34,492 nt of DNA from an uncultured Lentisphaeria bacterium. GTDB lineage: Bacteria > Verrucomicrobiota > Lentisphaeria > Victivallales > Victivallaceae. Each line of letters starts with the position of its first letter. Position 1 is the stretch's first letter. Positions 8,054-15,994 of this stretch are shown piece by piece. The position numbers and the translations under genes were made by a program. The notes beneath the pieces were generated by a model that had not been told where the DNA came from, did not search any database, and was given only the letters and a program-made list of their open reading frames with translations. The DNA is taken from NCBI GenBank assembly GCA_949298075.1, contig CASFVA010000018.1, positions 1 to 34,492 of the forward strand. The letters run 5' to 3'.

Positions 8054-8881
8054 TCAGTTCACCCCGGAATTCCGGCGGTAATCGGAGGGAGTCATGCCGG
8101 TGCGTTCCCGGATCATCCGGCAGAAATAGCTGACGTGAGACAGGCCGCAGCGGAAAGCGACCTCCTTGAGAGGCAGCGTTGTTTCGCGTAGCAGCGACAT
8201 GGCGTGCTGAATGCGCAGCTGTCCGAGATAGTCCCCCGGATAAACTGCGGTTTTGCGATGAAAAATCCGGTTGAGGGTGGTGCGATGGACCCGAAGCTCC
8301 GCGGCAAGCAACTGCACGGAGCACTCCGGATCGGCAAACCGTTCATGTGCCAGTTCAATGAACCTGCGTACCAGATCGCTGTCCGCCGCCGCAATCCGGG
8401 TGCCGCCCAGGCGCGCCAGCAGTTCCAACGCCACGGCAAGCGCATGCCGCTGGGCGTAGGGAGTCCGCTCCCAAAGCTGGATTTCCAGCTCATGAAACAA
8501 CTCGACCGGAGCCTCGCCGGCGTACCAGGGACGGTCGGGATAACCGTAGGCGTCGAACAGCGCCTCGGCTCCTCCGCCGTCAATGGTGAACCAGTAATAG
8601 CGCCACAATTCCCGCCCGGCGGTCAACGAACGGTGAAAGTGCTCTTCGAGCGGCCGGCGGTAAAACACCTCGCCCGGCCCGGTGCTGACGGAACCGCCCG
8701 GACGCACAAATTCACCCCGTCCGTCAGTCGTCCAGAAAATCTGCATGAATCGCTTGTCCTCGCCCGGCACCCGCTCAAACCAGCCGGCCGGAGCCTCGTT
8801 GTAACCAACTGAACGCACATGAAAAGGCAGCGACAGTGATGGTATTTCATTGGGAAAGGGGCGGCTGACAATTTTCCTCAC
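8054..8881 (-). CDS. AraC-family transcriptional regulator
   Basis: A 275-residue regulator. Residues about 20-130 form an AraC-type ligand-binding cupin (RFMQIFWTTDGRGEF, GPGEVFYRRPLEEH). The last 100 residues are the paired helix-turn-helix DNA-binding domain: CSVQLLAAELRVHRTTLNRI (188-207) and LPLKEVAFRCGLSHVSYFCR (236-255), ending in the family's MTPSDYRR. The start is a GTG at 8881 behind GAGGTGG. It lies upstream of and in the same direction as the fusion/radical-enzyme operon, separated from it by a terminator, and is divergent from the NagB-like gene, so it could control both by sensing a sugar. Confidence 0.92.
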   Translation of the reverse strand: MRKIVSRPFPNEIPSLSLPFHVRSVGYNEAPAGWFERVPGEDKRFMQIFWTTDGRGEFVRPGGSVSTGPGEVFYRRPLEEHFHRSLTAGRELWRYYWFTIDGGGAEALFDAYGYPDRPWYAGEAPVELFHELEIQLWERTPYAQRHALAVALELLARLGGTRIAAADSDLVRRFIELAHERFADPECSVQLLAAELRVHRTTLNRIFHRKTAVYPGDYLGQLRIQHAMSLLRETTLPLKEVAFRCGLSHVSYFCRMIRERTGMTPSDYRRNSGVN

Positions 8882-8930
8882 GATTCCACCTCAACGCATC
8901 AAATTCATAATAAATACATCAAAAATTTCA

Positions 8931-8959
8931 TTGTTCCCGCCACAGATTCAAGATATAAT
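8931..8959 (+). promoter_or_regulatory. Sigma70-like promoter of the NagB-like gene
   Basis: TTGTTC (8931-8936) and a perfect TATAAT (8954-8959) are 17 bases apart in the AT-rich gap between the divergent AraC-type and NagB-like genes. This places the transcript start near 8966, giving a leader of about 45 bases before the ATG at 9010. Confidence 0.65.
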
Positions 8960-9009
8960 ATATCCATCATGCTTCGTAAATGCAATTAAATTCAATCGGA
9001 GTCCTGAAA

Positions 9010-9861
9010 ATGAAACGCTCGGATGAAGTCCGCCGCCTGCTCTCGCTCTCCAACGCCGCCGTGCACGCCGCCGCCGGTCCGCGGCTCAAAATCACCCGAA
9101 CTCTCGATGAACTCTACGAATACCTGGCCGGGGAAATGGTCGCCGAATTCCGGCGGGCGGCCGCCGGAGACCGGATTGTCTCGTTCATCATGCCGGTCGG
9201 TCCGACCCAGCCCTACCGGATCATGGCTGAAAAAATCAATTACGAGGGTATCAGTCTGCGCAACGTGCGCTTCTTTTTCATGGACGAATACTGCACCGAC
9301 GACGACCATCTGATTCCAGCCACCCATCCGCTGAGTTTCCGGGGTCAGGCCGGACGGCTCTTTTTCGACCGGATCCGGCCCGAACTGCTCATGCCGCCGG
9401 AGCAGGTTGTCTTTCCCGCCCCCGAACTGCTGGACCGTCTGCCGCAGATGATTGAAGAGGCCGGCGGCATCGAGGTATGTTTCGGCGGCATCGGCATTCA
9501 CGGGCACGTCGCCTTCAACGAACCCGAACCGGGCGTGGCCCGGAGCGATCCGCGCATACTCACCATCAACGCCTACACCCGCACCATCGACGCGGTCCGG
9601 CACCGGGAAATCGGCGGCAATCTCGAAAACTTTCCGCGCCGGGCCATCACCCTCGGCATGCGGCAGTGTCTCGGCGCCCGCCGGGCGCTGCTGATGACGC
9701 GCAACGAATCTCCGGAAATCAACTGGGCCAACACCATTCTGCGCATTGCGACGCTCGGCGAACCCGGCGATGATTACCCGGTAACTCATTTCAGATCCCA
9801 TCCCAACTGCGTCATCGCCTCTGACGCCGGAACCCTGACCGCGCCGGACTTCAACCTCTGA
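9010..9861 (+). CDS. Glucosamine-6-phosphate deaminase-like protein (NagB/isomerase family)
   Basis: A 283-residue NagB-like protein. The ATG at 9010 is preferred to the in-frame ATG at 8980 because GGAG lies correctly before it and nothing before the other. Motifs match the deaminase fold: MPVGPTQPY (phosphate-binding loop), FFFMDEY with Asp92 (the proton-shuttling Asp72 of E. coli NagB), and GIGIHGHVAFNEP with His166 and Glu171 (His143 and Glu148). The residue equal to Asp141 of E. coli NagB is His164, a change in the ring-opening relay, so the substrate may not be glucosamine 6-phosphate. It is 10 bases upstream of the amidohydrolase, with which it probably forms an operon, and divergent from the AraC-type gene. 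Confidence 0.85.
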   Translation: MKRSDEVRRLLSLSNAAVHAAAGPRLKITRTLDELYEYLAGEMVAEFRRAAAGDRIVSFIMPVGPTQPYRIMAEKINYEGISLRNVRFFFMDEYCTDDDHLIPATHPLSFRGQAGRLFFDRIRPELLMPPEQVVFPAPELLDRLPQMIEEAGGIEVCFGGIGIHGHVAFNEPEPGVARSDPRILTINAYTRTIDAVRHREIGGNLENFPRRAITLGMRQCLGARRALLMTRNESPEINWANTILRIATLGEPGDDYPVTHFRSHPNCVIASDAGTLTAPDFNL

Positions 9862-9871
9862 GGCCCCGGGA

Positions 9872-10720
9872 ATGTTCACGATCGACGCCCATGCGCATCT
9901 GCTGCACAATGCGGAGGGATTCGACGTGCTCGCGGACTCCGGGCCGTTCGCTGAAATCTGGCTGATGGATCTCTCCGGAATCCGGCTGAACGGCCGGGAC
10001 CTGGCAACCCGGTCGGAAGTTCTGGCGGCGGCGCGCCGCCATCCGGGGCGGGTGCGCGCATTCGGCTTTCTCGATCTGGAACTGGGAGCCGGCGAAGTGG
10101 ATCGCCTGGCCGGCCTCGGCTTTGAGGGACTCAAACCCTACAAACCGGCCTACCCCTGGAATTCGGAACGCTATTATCCCTGCTACCGGCGGGCGGAGGA
10201 GCTGGGTCTGCCCATTCTCTTCCACACCGGACTGGTCGCTCCCGGTCCCCGCTGGAGCGGATCCCCCGCCGGCCCGGGCTTCGGCCCCGACGCCATGCGG
10301 CCCGGACTGCTGGCCGGAATCGCCGAAGCATTTCCGGATTTGACCATTCTGGGCGGCCACCTCGGCTGGCCGTACCTGGAGGAAACCGTTCAGAACCTTT
10401 ATTTCTATCCGAACATCTGGCACGACCTGAGCGGCTGCCGCTGCTGCCTCAACGCCCTGCCGGAACTGCTGGACCGGCGCTGCCAGGACGGTACCGGACG
10501 CTGTTTCAACTCCAAGCTGCTCTTCGCCACCGATGCCTTTTACGGAAGCCGCGACGAGAACCGCCGGGCGCTGGAACTCTTCGATTTCTGGCGGTTGTGG
10601 TTCAAATTCATCGGCGAAACCTACTACCGCTGGGGTGCGCCGGAGGAACAGGAAAAGATTTTCGGCGGCAACGCCGCCGAAGTGAGCCGGCGCTTCGGAA
10701 TCGGAACAAAAACCGCGTAG
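9872..10720 (+). CDS. Amidohydrolase family metal-dependent hydrolase (PF04909-like)
   Basis: A 282-residue TIM-barrel hydrolase. Metal ligands can be followed along the chain: DAHAH with His7 and His9 at the N-terminus, FHTG with His118, GGHLGW with His163 and ATDAFYG with Asp221. This is the layout of amidohydrolase-2 enzymes, which include lactonases and decarboxylases of sugar and aromatic breakdown. No signal peptide is seen, so it is cytoplasmic. It follows the NagB-like gene by 10 bases, and a role in opening or hydrolysing a related sugar derivative is inferred from this. Confidence 0.82.
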   Translation: MFTIDAHAHLLHNAEGFDVLADSGPFAEIWLMDLSGIRLNGRDLATRSEVLAAARRHPGRVRAFGFLDLELGAGEVDRLAGLGFEGLKPYKPAYPWNSERYYPCYRRAEELGLPILFHTGLVAPGPRWSGSPAGPGFGPDAMRPGLLAGIAEAFPDLTILGGHLGWPYLEETVQNLYFYPNIWHDLSGCRCCLNALPELLDRRCQDGTGRCFNSKLLFATDAFYGSRDENRRALELFDFWRLWFKFIGETYYRWGAPEEQEKIFGGNAAEVSRRFGIGTKTA

Positions 10721-10744
10721 AAAAACAAATCTGCCAAAGACGGC

Positions 10745-10773
10745 TTGCAGCACCGCCCGGAAAGGATTATATT
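10745..10773 (+). promoter_or_regulatory. Promoter of the metallophosphoesterase gene
   Basis: TTGCAG (10745-10750) and TATATT (10768-10773) are 17 bases apart in the 140-base gap after the amidohydrolase. The transcript would begin near 10780, 80 bases before the next ATG. Confidence 0.55.
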
Positions 10774-10793
10774 TTACCGGCTTGAGGGAAACA

Positions 10794-10807
10794 GCCCGGC
10801 GCCGGGC
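10794..10807. repeat. 14-base perfect palindrome in the leader
   Basis: GCCCGGCGCCGGGC reads identically on both strands. It lies about 15 bases after the expected transcript start of the metallophosphoesterase gene, a position suited to a repressor site. As RNA it could fold only a short stem. Confidence 0.4.
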
Positions 10808-10860
10808 TTCCGCATGCTCCGGGAGCCGTTAAACCCACTTTCTGAAACCGCGGAATCATC

Positions 10861-11688
10861 ATGGACTACCAACGGATTGTTATGAAAGCCGGCGCCACCC
10901 GCCCGTTCCGGGCGCTGGCGATCGCTGACGTGCACCTGCTCTTCGCCGACGGCCGGGACAACCGGACCAAGTACGACATCGCCCTGCGCCGCTACGGCGA
11001 ATATGTTTACAGCAACATCGGCCGGAACGTGCCGTATTTTCTGGATGCGCTGCTCTACGCCAGGGAACATTGCGACATGCTTTGGATCAGCGGCGATCTG
11101 ATTGATTTTGTCTCAGAGCAGAATCTTGAAGTCGCGGAAAAGCTGCTGGCGCTCTCCGGAGTTGACTACTTCATGTGCGCCGGCAATCACGAATACACGC
11201 ATTATTCCGGACAGCACCCGGAGACACCGGAGGAAATCCGCACCGCACGCGAGGTCGTCCCGCCGCATTTCAGAAACGACATCAACTTTTCATCACGGGT
11301 GGTAAACGGCATCAATCTTCTGGCCATCTACAACGGCGGCCTGACTTTCGGACCGGAATTGCTGGAAAAGTTCGACGCCGAAACCGCCAAGGGACTGCCG
11401 CTGATGATACTGCTGCACTGCCCGCTCTACACGCCTGGACTGCGCCGCTTCCTCAAGGACGCCGAGGCGGAAGAAGGCTTTCTCCCCGGAGATCCCGCCA
11501 CCCCCTCCGACGCAGCCACCGAAGCTTTTATCAGGCGACTGAAAGCGGAGCCGCTGCTGCGGGGAATCATCGCGGGACACATGCACGCCCACCGCAATTA
11601 CACCGATGAACTGGCGCCCGGCACCACCCAGATTGTTCTCGGGGGGAGCTACTACGGCTGCGGAGCGGTCATCGAAATCACCCCGTAG
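10861..11688 (+). CDS. Calcineurin-like metallophosphoesterase
   Basis: A 275-residue dimetal phosphoesterase. The family motifs are all present in order: ADVH (Asp23, His25), GDLID (Asp79), GNHE (108-111), LLHCP (His186) and GHMHAH (His240, His242). No signal peptide or membrane segment is seen. The motifs fit phosphodiesterases and protein or sugar phosphatases alike, so the substrate is open. The gene has its own promoter and is followed on the opposite strand by an L-serine ammonia-lyase remnant. Confidence 0.85.
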   Translation: MDYQRIVMKAGATRPFRALAIADVHLLFADGRDNRTKYDIALRRYGEYVYSNIGRNVPYFLDALLYAREHCDMLWISGDLIDFVSEQNLEVAEKLLALSGVDYFMCAGNHEYTHYSGQHPETPEEIRTAREVVPPHFRNDINFSSRVVNGINLLAIYNGGLTFGPELLEKFDAETAKGLPLMILLHCPLYTPGLRRFLKDAEAEEGFLPGDPATPSDAATEAFIRRLKAEPLLRGIIAGHMHAHRNYTDELAPGTTQIVLGGSYYGCGAVIEITP

Positions 11689-11702
11689 CTGACCGCATCC
11701 GG

Positions 11703-11828
11703 TCAGAGCGGAGCCACTACTGCCGAAAGACCGCCGGCGGCGGTTTCCCGGTACAGCGGCGGCAGATCGTGTCCCGTATTAAGCATGGCCCTGACCACGT
11801 CGTCGAAGGAAACCAGATGAGTTCCATC
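11703..11828 (-). pseudogene. C-terminal remnant of an iron-sulfur L-serine ammonia-lyase (SdaA type)
   Basis: Forty-one codons ending in TGA (11705-11703) translate to DGTHLVSFDDVVRAM ... YRETAAGGLSAVV. This matches the conserved C-terminal tail of bacterial L-serine dehydratases (VSLDxVIxTM..TG.DM..KYKETxxGGLAV), including the GGL turn near the end. The codon just before it is TGA, there is no start, and the rest of the enzyme, including the cluster cysteines, is absent: upstream lies the lipoprotein stop at 11862. It is therefore a non-functional scar of a lost gene. Confidence 0.7.
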
Positions 11829-11861
11829 TCACGGACGGTCCTGTCCGGCCCGGCACACCGG

Positions 11862-12245
11862 CTACTGGCGTTCGCCGTCCGGAACTTTGCGCAGACTCTC
11901 GATAATCCGGTTCCGGAACTCGGTCACGGAGATCTTTTCGCGCTCCATGTCCCGCCGGTAGCGTTCGATGGCGTCGGTGACCGCCTGAGCATCGGCTTCA
12001 CGGGCCAGTTCGACCACTCCGGAGGCGGAAAGACGGTGCAGCCGCTCATCCAGATTTCCCTCATACTTGTAATACAGCACCTGAATGGCGGCGATGAATT
12101 CCAGAAAATCATCATCTTCGAGCTTTTCCATGACCCTGATCACGGAGTCCCTGCGCTTTTCAGCGGTGGAGGTGTCAATCCGGGAACAGCCGCACACGAC
12201 CGTCAGCATCAACGCCAGCACCGGAAGCATCAACAAGAATTTCAT
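11862..12245 (-). CDS. Small lipoprotein, function unknown
   Basis: A 127-residue protein with a lipoprotein signal: MKFLL, a hydrophobic stretch and the lipobox VCGC with the modified Cys at residue 20. The mature part is charged and mostly helical (ISVTEFRNRIIESLRKV), with Glu/Arg-rich segments, and no recognised domain. AGGAG lies before the ATG. It follows the heparinase-like gene by 31 bases in the same direction and may be co-transcribed with it. Confidence 0.78.
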   Translation of the reverse strand: MKFLLMLPVLALMLTVVCGCSRIDTSTAEKRRDSVIRVMEKLEDDDFLEFIAAIQVLYYKYEGNLDERLHRLSASGVVELAREADAQAVTDAIERYRRDMEREKISVTEFRNRIIESLRKVPDGERQ

Positions 12246-12276
12246 GTTCTCAACTCCTCTTGAAAGTGACAGTCAT

Positions 12277-14235
12277 TCACTGAAGCGGAACCATGGTGAA
12301 CCGCAGGAAGGGTTCCGCCGTCGGCTCGCTCAATTTCACCGCGATTCTGGTGACCGGTTCGCGCTGGCGCAAGGTGTGGTTCTCGATGCGCTGCGGGGTG
12401 ATTTCAAAAGCCCGGCCGCCCGCGTCGACGGTCACTCCGAGGCGCACCCCCCGGTAGGCGATCTCCAGTTTCCCGGGAGCCGGCGAAGTCACCTCGCCGA
12501 AAGTCACCAGCGCCGATTCAAAATTCACCGGCTTCTCGAATTTGCCGGCGTCGGTCACGATCAGCCGGCCCGCGTCCAGCCGGCTGTAATCAAAGGTGCG
12601 CAGGAGCGATTTCACCCCCGGCACACCGGAATAGGCGGGCGCAATGTCAAACGTAACCACCACCTGATCCCGGAATACCTTGCGGTGTTCCAGCCTGGCG
12701 TCGGTGTTTTGGCCGTCAACCTGCCCGCGTCCGTCGATGAGCGGCACACTGTGCCCGTAGGAGCCGATGAATTGATTCTGATAGCGTTTGGAGCTGAACG
12801 TGTCACGGGTGTACTGGGACACCCCCGGATCGACCAGTACCGGAATCCCGTCCACCGCCACCACAAAGCTGCCGACGTCGTTGTGGTTGTGGAATTCATG
12901 ATTGCTGCCGCCCTTGAACGCCACCGCCAGCCGGCAATCCCGGAATCTCGTCCCGGGACGGCAGACGAAAACCCCCGCCGAGGGAAAGTCGGAAAGCGGT
13001 GTCAGTTTCATGGTCGCTTCCGGCGGCGGCTGATCCGGCGCCGGAAGGTTAAGCAGCATGAGCTGGCGCGCCAGTTCGTTGTAAGTGGTGAATCCGAGTC
13101 CGGCGGCCCAGGCGCTGTCGACTCCGGCGAGATAATCGCGGATGCCGAGGCTGGACTTCGAAAACCGGGCCGTAACCGCGCAGTCGGAAAACGCCGGAAC
13201 CAGCTCCGGAGCCAGCTGAATGCGTTCCGGATATTCCGCCGGCTGCCGGTTCTGCGGACGTTCATAGAAGTCGATTCGTCCATTGCTGGCCAGCCGGACG
13301 GCCAGGCAGAAATCCAGATAATGGCCGAAACCGTAATTCCAATATCCGACCCCTTCGCTGCAGTAGCCGTCCTCGGGATTGAAGCCTCTGAGGAAATTGC
13401 GTGATTTGGCAAACAAATCCCGCAGAATGAAGTAGCGGCGCTCGGGCTCAAGTTCGGACATCAGCACCACCATGGTGACATTGGCGACGCACACCGCGTT
13501 CCAGTTGTTGGTGGTGTTGATCCACCAGTCGGGCGTCTGCCGGCCGGTTCTCATGCGGTCATACGGATTGATGATAAAGTGTTCAAGCCGTTCGGCAATC
13601 CGGCGGCGCAATTCAGGATCAAGCCGGGGACCGGCCACCCGGTTGACAGCGGCCAGCCGGCAGGCGGTTGTCGAGGAGCCCAGATCAATGGTGACGCCTT
13701 CGCCCCGGAAATTAATCAGTTTGCCGTCATGGGCGGGCAGCACCCAGGACTTCAGCCGGAGCTGCAGATCAATGGCCTGCTCCAGCCTGCTGATGTACTT
13801 CTGCTCCCCGGTCAGGCAGGCGGCCAGGGTCAGATTGCGGACCGCGGAAGCGAGTTGGTTGAACACCTTTTCATAGTTGACCCGGGTGCCGTTGCGGGTG
13901 AATTCGAGATACAGGTCGTCGCCGGGGGCGACCAGTTCCTCTTTCAGCAGACGATCGGCTCCGGCGATGGTGCGGGCGGCAAAAGGCAGACGCCGCTTGC
14001 TCTCCCAGAACGCCCGGTCCGTAATGTCGGGCGCGATCTGCCAGGGCTCGGCGGACAGACAGCCGCGGATAACCCGATTGGGGTCGTTGTCAGCGGCCGG
14101 CTCCGGCGTTCCGGACGGGGCCGCCGTTCCGGCGCCGGTTTGCGCGGCCGGTCCGGATGTTCCGGATGAATCCGCCACGGCCGGCAAAGTGAGCAGCAGA
14201 CCGGCGGCAAGCGACATAAGCAGCAATTTTTTCAT
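12277..14235 (-). CDS. Secreted heparinase II/III-like polysaccharide lyase
   Basis: A 652-residue protein with a Sec signal peptide (MKKLLLMSLAAGLLLTLPAVA, probable cut after about residue 22) and then a Ser/Gly/Pro/Ala-rich linker to about residue 50. Next come a helical toroid domain (WINTTNNWNAVCVAN, GYCSEGVGYWNYGFGHYLDF) and a C-terminal beta-sandwich with NHNDVGSFVVAVDG near residue 447, the metal-binding signature of heparinase II/III enzymes. Family members cleave uronate-containing glycans such as heparin or alginate by beta-elimination; the substrate here is not readable. I prefer the ATG at 14235, behind AGGG, to the in-frame TTG two codons earlier. A lipoprotein gene follows 31 bases on; DUF493 lies 66 bases upstream. 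Confidence 0.88.
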   Translation of the reverse strand: MKKLLLMSLAAGLLLTLPAVADSSGTSGPAAQTGAGTAAPSGTPEPAADNDPNRVIRGCLSAEPWQIAPDITDRAFWESKRRLPFAARTIAGADRLLKEELVAPGDDLYLEFTRNGTRVNYEKVFNQLASAVRNLTLAACLTGEQKYISRLEQAIDLQLRLKSWVLPAHDGKLINFRGEGVTIDLGSSTTACRLAAVNRVAGPRLDPELRRRIAERLEHFIINPYDRMRTGRQTPDWWINTTNNWNAVCVANVTMVVLMSELEPERRYFILRDLFAKSRNFLRGFNPEDGYCSEGVGYWNYGFGHYLDFCLAVRLASNGRIDFYERPQNRQPAEYPERIQLAPELVPAFSDCAVTARFSKSSLGIRDYLAGVDSAWAAGLGFTTYNELARQLMLLNLPAPDQPPPEATMKLTPLSDFPSAGVFVCRPGTRFRDCRLAVAFKGGSNHEFHNHNDVGSFVVAVDGIPVLVDPGVSQYTRDTFSSKRYQNQFIGSYGHSVPLIDGRGQVDGQNTDARLEHRKVFRDQVVVTFDIAPAYSGVPGVKSLLRTFDYSRLDAGRLIVTDAGKFEKPVNFESALVTFGEVTSPAPGKLEIAYRGVRLGVTVDAGGRAFEITPQRIENHTLRQREPVTRIAVKLSEPTAEPFLRFTMVPLQ

Positions 14236-14301
14236 AATCAATTCCCTGAGGTAACACCGGCGCTCCGCAGCATACTCTGCAGCGCAGTCACAAAGTCCGG
14301 T

Positions 14302-14613
14302 TCAGATCAACATTTTCACTCCGTCAATCCGCCGCAATCCGTCGGAGAGCGAGTTGAGGTCGTCGCGGTCGAACACGACCGCCTTGCCCCGCAGCGCAAG
14401 ATATTTACCGCCGCTGGAAGCGCCGCCGTCGGTGAGTTCGGCCGCCGGGTCATGCTCCAGAAGCAGGGCAAGACAGGCCTCGCGGGCCGCGGCGGCCCGG
14501 TCGTGCTCCAGAATGATCCGGAACTCCCAGTCGGTCGGGAATTCAATCGCCGGAGCGGCGGCGGGATCCGGTTCCGAAGCCGGAACGTTTCCGGAAGAGC
14601 GGTGGTCTGTCAT
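14302..14613 (-). CDS. DUF493 / YbeD-like protein
   Basis: A 103-residue protein. After a Pro/Ala-rich N-terminal tail of about 20 residues, FPTDWEFRIILEHD, GGKYLALRGKAVVFDRDDL and LRRIDGVKMLI match the three strands and helices of the YbeD fold (an ACT-like ferredoxin fold). E. coli YbeD is a small protein proposed to be an allosteric or binding module. The ATG overlaps the stop of the cysteine desulfurase gene by 4 bases, so the two are coupled; a regulatory role in sulfur transfer would be an inference. Confidence 0.82.
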   Translation of the reverse strand: MTDHRSSGNVPASEPDPAAAPAIEFPTDWEFRIILEHDRAAAAREACLALLLEHDPAAELTDGGASSGGKYLALRGKAVVFDRDDLNSLSDGLRRIDGVKMLI

Positions 14614-15803
14614 TTCTGTTCCTCCCAGTATGGCGATATGGAGCGCAGCCGGGCGATAATCGGCGGCAGGGTGGCCGCGACGAAATCCACTTCTTCCTCG
14701 GTGTTGAATTTGGAGAGGCTGAACCGGATGGTCCCGTGCGCTGCGTGATAGGGGATTCCCATGGCGGTCAGCACATGCGAGGGCTCCAGGCTGCCGGTGG
14801 TGCAGGCCGAGCCCGACGAGGCGCAGATGCCGAACTGATCGAGCAGCATGAGAATCGATTCACCCTCAATGCACTCAAAACTGACCGAGGAGGTGTTGGG
14901 CAGACGGTTGTCGAGATCGCCGTTGATCCGGATCCGGGGGATTTCCGCCAGCAGAGCCGCTTCAAAACGGTCGCGGATCCGGGCGAGTTCCCGGGTTTCA
15001 TCCGGCAGGGCAAGCCGGGCCATTTCGCAGGCCCTGCCCAAGGCGATGATCGAGGCGACGTTCTCGGTGCCGCCGCGACGCATGCGCTCCTGATGTCCGC
15101 CGTAGATCAGGGGGGTGAATCGGATTCCCCGGCGCACGAACAGCACGCCGATTCCTTTGGGAGCGTGCAGCTTATGGCCGGAAATCGACAGAAAATCGAT
15201 CTCGGTTCCGTCGAGATTGATCGGAACTTTGCCGGCCGCCTGCACCGCATCGGTGTGAAACAGTGCGCCGCGGGCATGCGCCATCCGGGCGGCCTCGGCC
15301 ACCGGAAAAATCGTGCCGGTCTCGTTATTGGCCCACATGAGCGACACCACCGCGGTGTTGTCGTCGATGGCGGCGGCCAGCTTCTCCAGGTCGAGCCGCC
15401 CGCAGTGATCGACCGGAATGAACTCAACCTGGCGGCCTCTCCGGATCAGTTCGCGGGCGTAGGCGAGCACGCCGGGATGTTCCACCGCTGAAGTAACCAG
15501 CTTGTTCCGGCCGGGCCGGGCGGCGAATGCGGCGTTGATGGCGGCGTTGTCACCCTCGGTTCCGCAGCTGGTGAAGATGATTTCAGTGGCAATGCCGTCC
15601 CGGTCGCGGAATCCGGCGCCGAGCAGTTCAGCCACCCGGCAGCGGGCCGCCTCAATGTCGCCGGCCACTTCACCGCCGAACCGGTGAATGCTGGACGGGT
15701 TGCCGTAACGTTCGCAGAAAAATGGCTCCATCGCCCGAAACACCTCGGGATCGACCCGGGTGGTGGCGTTGTTGTCCAAGTAGATGATCCGATGATTTTC
15801 CAT
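14610..15803 (-). CDS. nifS: Cysteine desulfurase (NifS/IscS family)
   Basis: A 397-residue PLP enzyme that takes sulfur from cysteine for iron-sulfur clusters and thio-modified tRNA. Visible features: YLDNNATT at the N-terminus, His109 in SAVEHPGV (stacks on the cofactor), DAVQAAGK, the PLP lysine Lys211 in SISGHKLHAPKG, GGTEN near 244 and the sulfur-accepting Cys334 in SSGSACTTGS. The length and the compact active loop fit the NifS/IscS group rather than SufS. The symbol marks the family; no nif genes or iscU are in the window. It has its own promoter and is divergent from a degenerate paralogue. Confidence 0.93.
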   Translation of the reverse strand: MENHRIIYLDNNATTRVDPEVFRAMEPFFCERYGNPSSIHRFGGEVAGDIEAARCRVAELLGAGFRDRDGIATEIIFTSCGTEGDNAAINAAFAARPGRNKLVTSAVEHPGVLAYARELIRRGRQVEFIPVDHCGRLDLEKLAAAIDDNTAVVSLMWANNETGTIFPVAEAARMAHARGALFHTDAVQAAGKVPINLDGTEIDFLSISGHKLHAPKGIGVLFVRRGIRFTPLIYGGHQERMRRGGTENVASIIALGRACEMARLALPDETRELARIRDRFEAALLAEIPRIRINGDLDNRLPNTSSVSFECIEGESILMLLDQFGICASSGSACTTGSLEPSHVLTAMGIPYHAAHGTIRFSLSKFNTEEEVDFVAATLPPIIARLRSISPYWEEQK

Positions 15804-15844
15804 GATTGAAACCGCACCTCCGGAAAACGTGACAATGCATCACT

Positions 15845-15874
15845 TAAATAGAACATCTTTTTCCGAAAAGTCAA
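15845..15874 (-). promoter_or_regulatory. Promoter of the cysteine desulfurase-DUF493 operon
   Basis: On the minus strand TTGACT (15874-15869) and TATTTA (15850-15845) are 18 bases apart, leading to the ATG at 15803 through a GGAGGT site. It lies back to back with the rightward promoter of the paralogue. Confidence 0.6.
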
Positions 15875-15884
15875 TGTCGCGGGA

Positions 15885-15913
15885 TTGATTTCACGGCGAT
15901 ATTTGTGTAAATT
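15885..15913 (+). promoter_or_regulatory. Promoter of the second desulfurase-like gene
   Basis: TTGATT (15885-15890) and TAAATT (15908-15913) are 17 bases apart. The transcript would start near 15920, about 75 bases before the chosen ATG at 15995. A distal in-frame start at 15923 would leave essentially no leader. Confidence 0.5.
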
Positions 15914-15994
15914 AGATGGGACGTGTCCGGAGAACTCTCCGGCACCCGGCGGCGGGGCGGCAGGCGCCCGGGCGCGCCGGCAACCGGAACGAAA

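Noticed and set aside
8980-9009. Earlier ATG of the NagB-like gene
   Set aside because: No ribosome site precedes it, whereas the ATG at 9010 follows GGAG and fits the family start.
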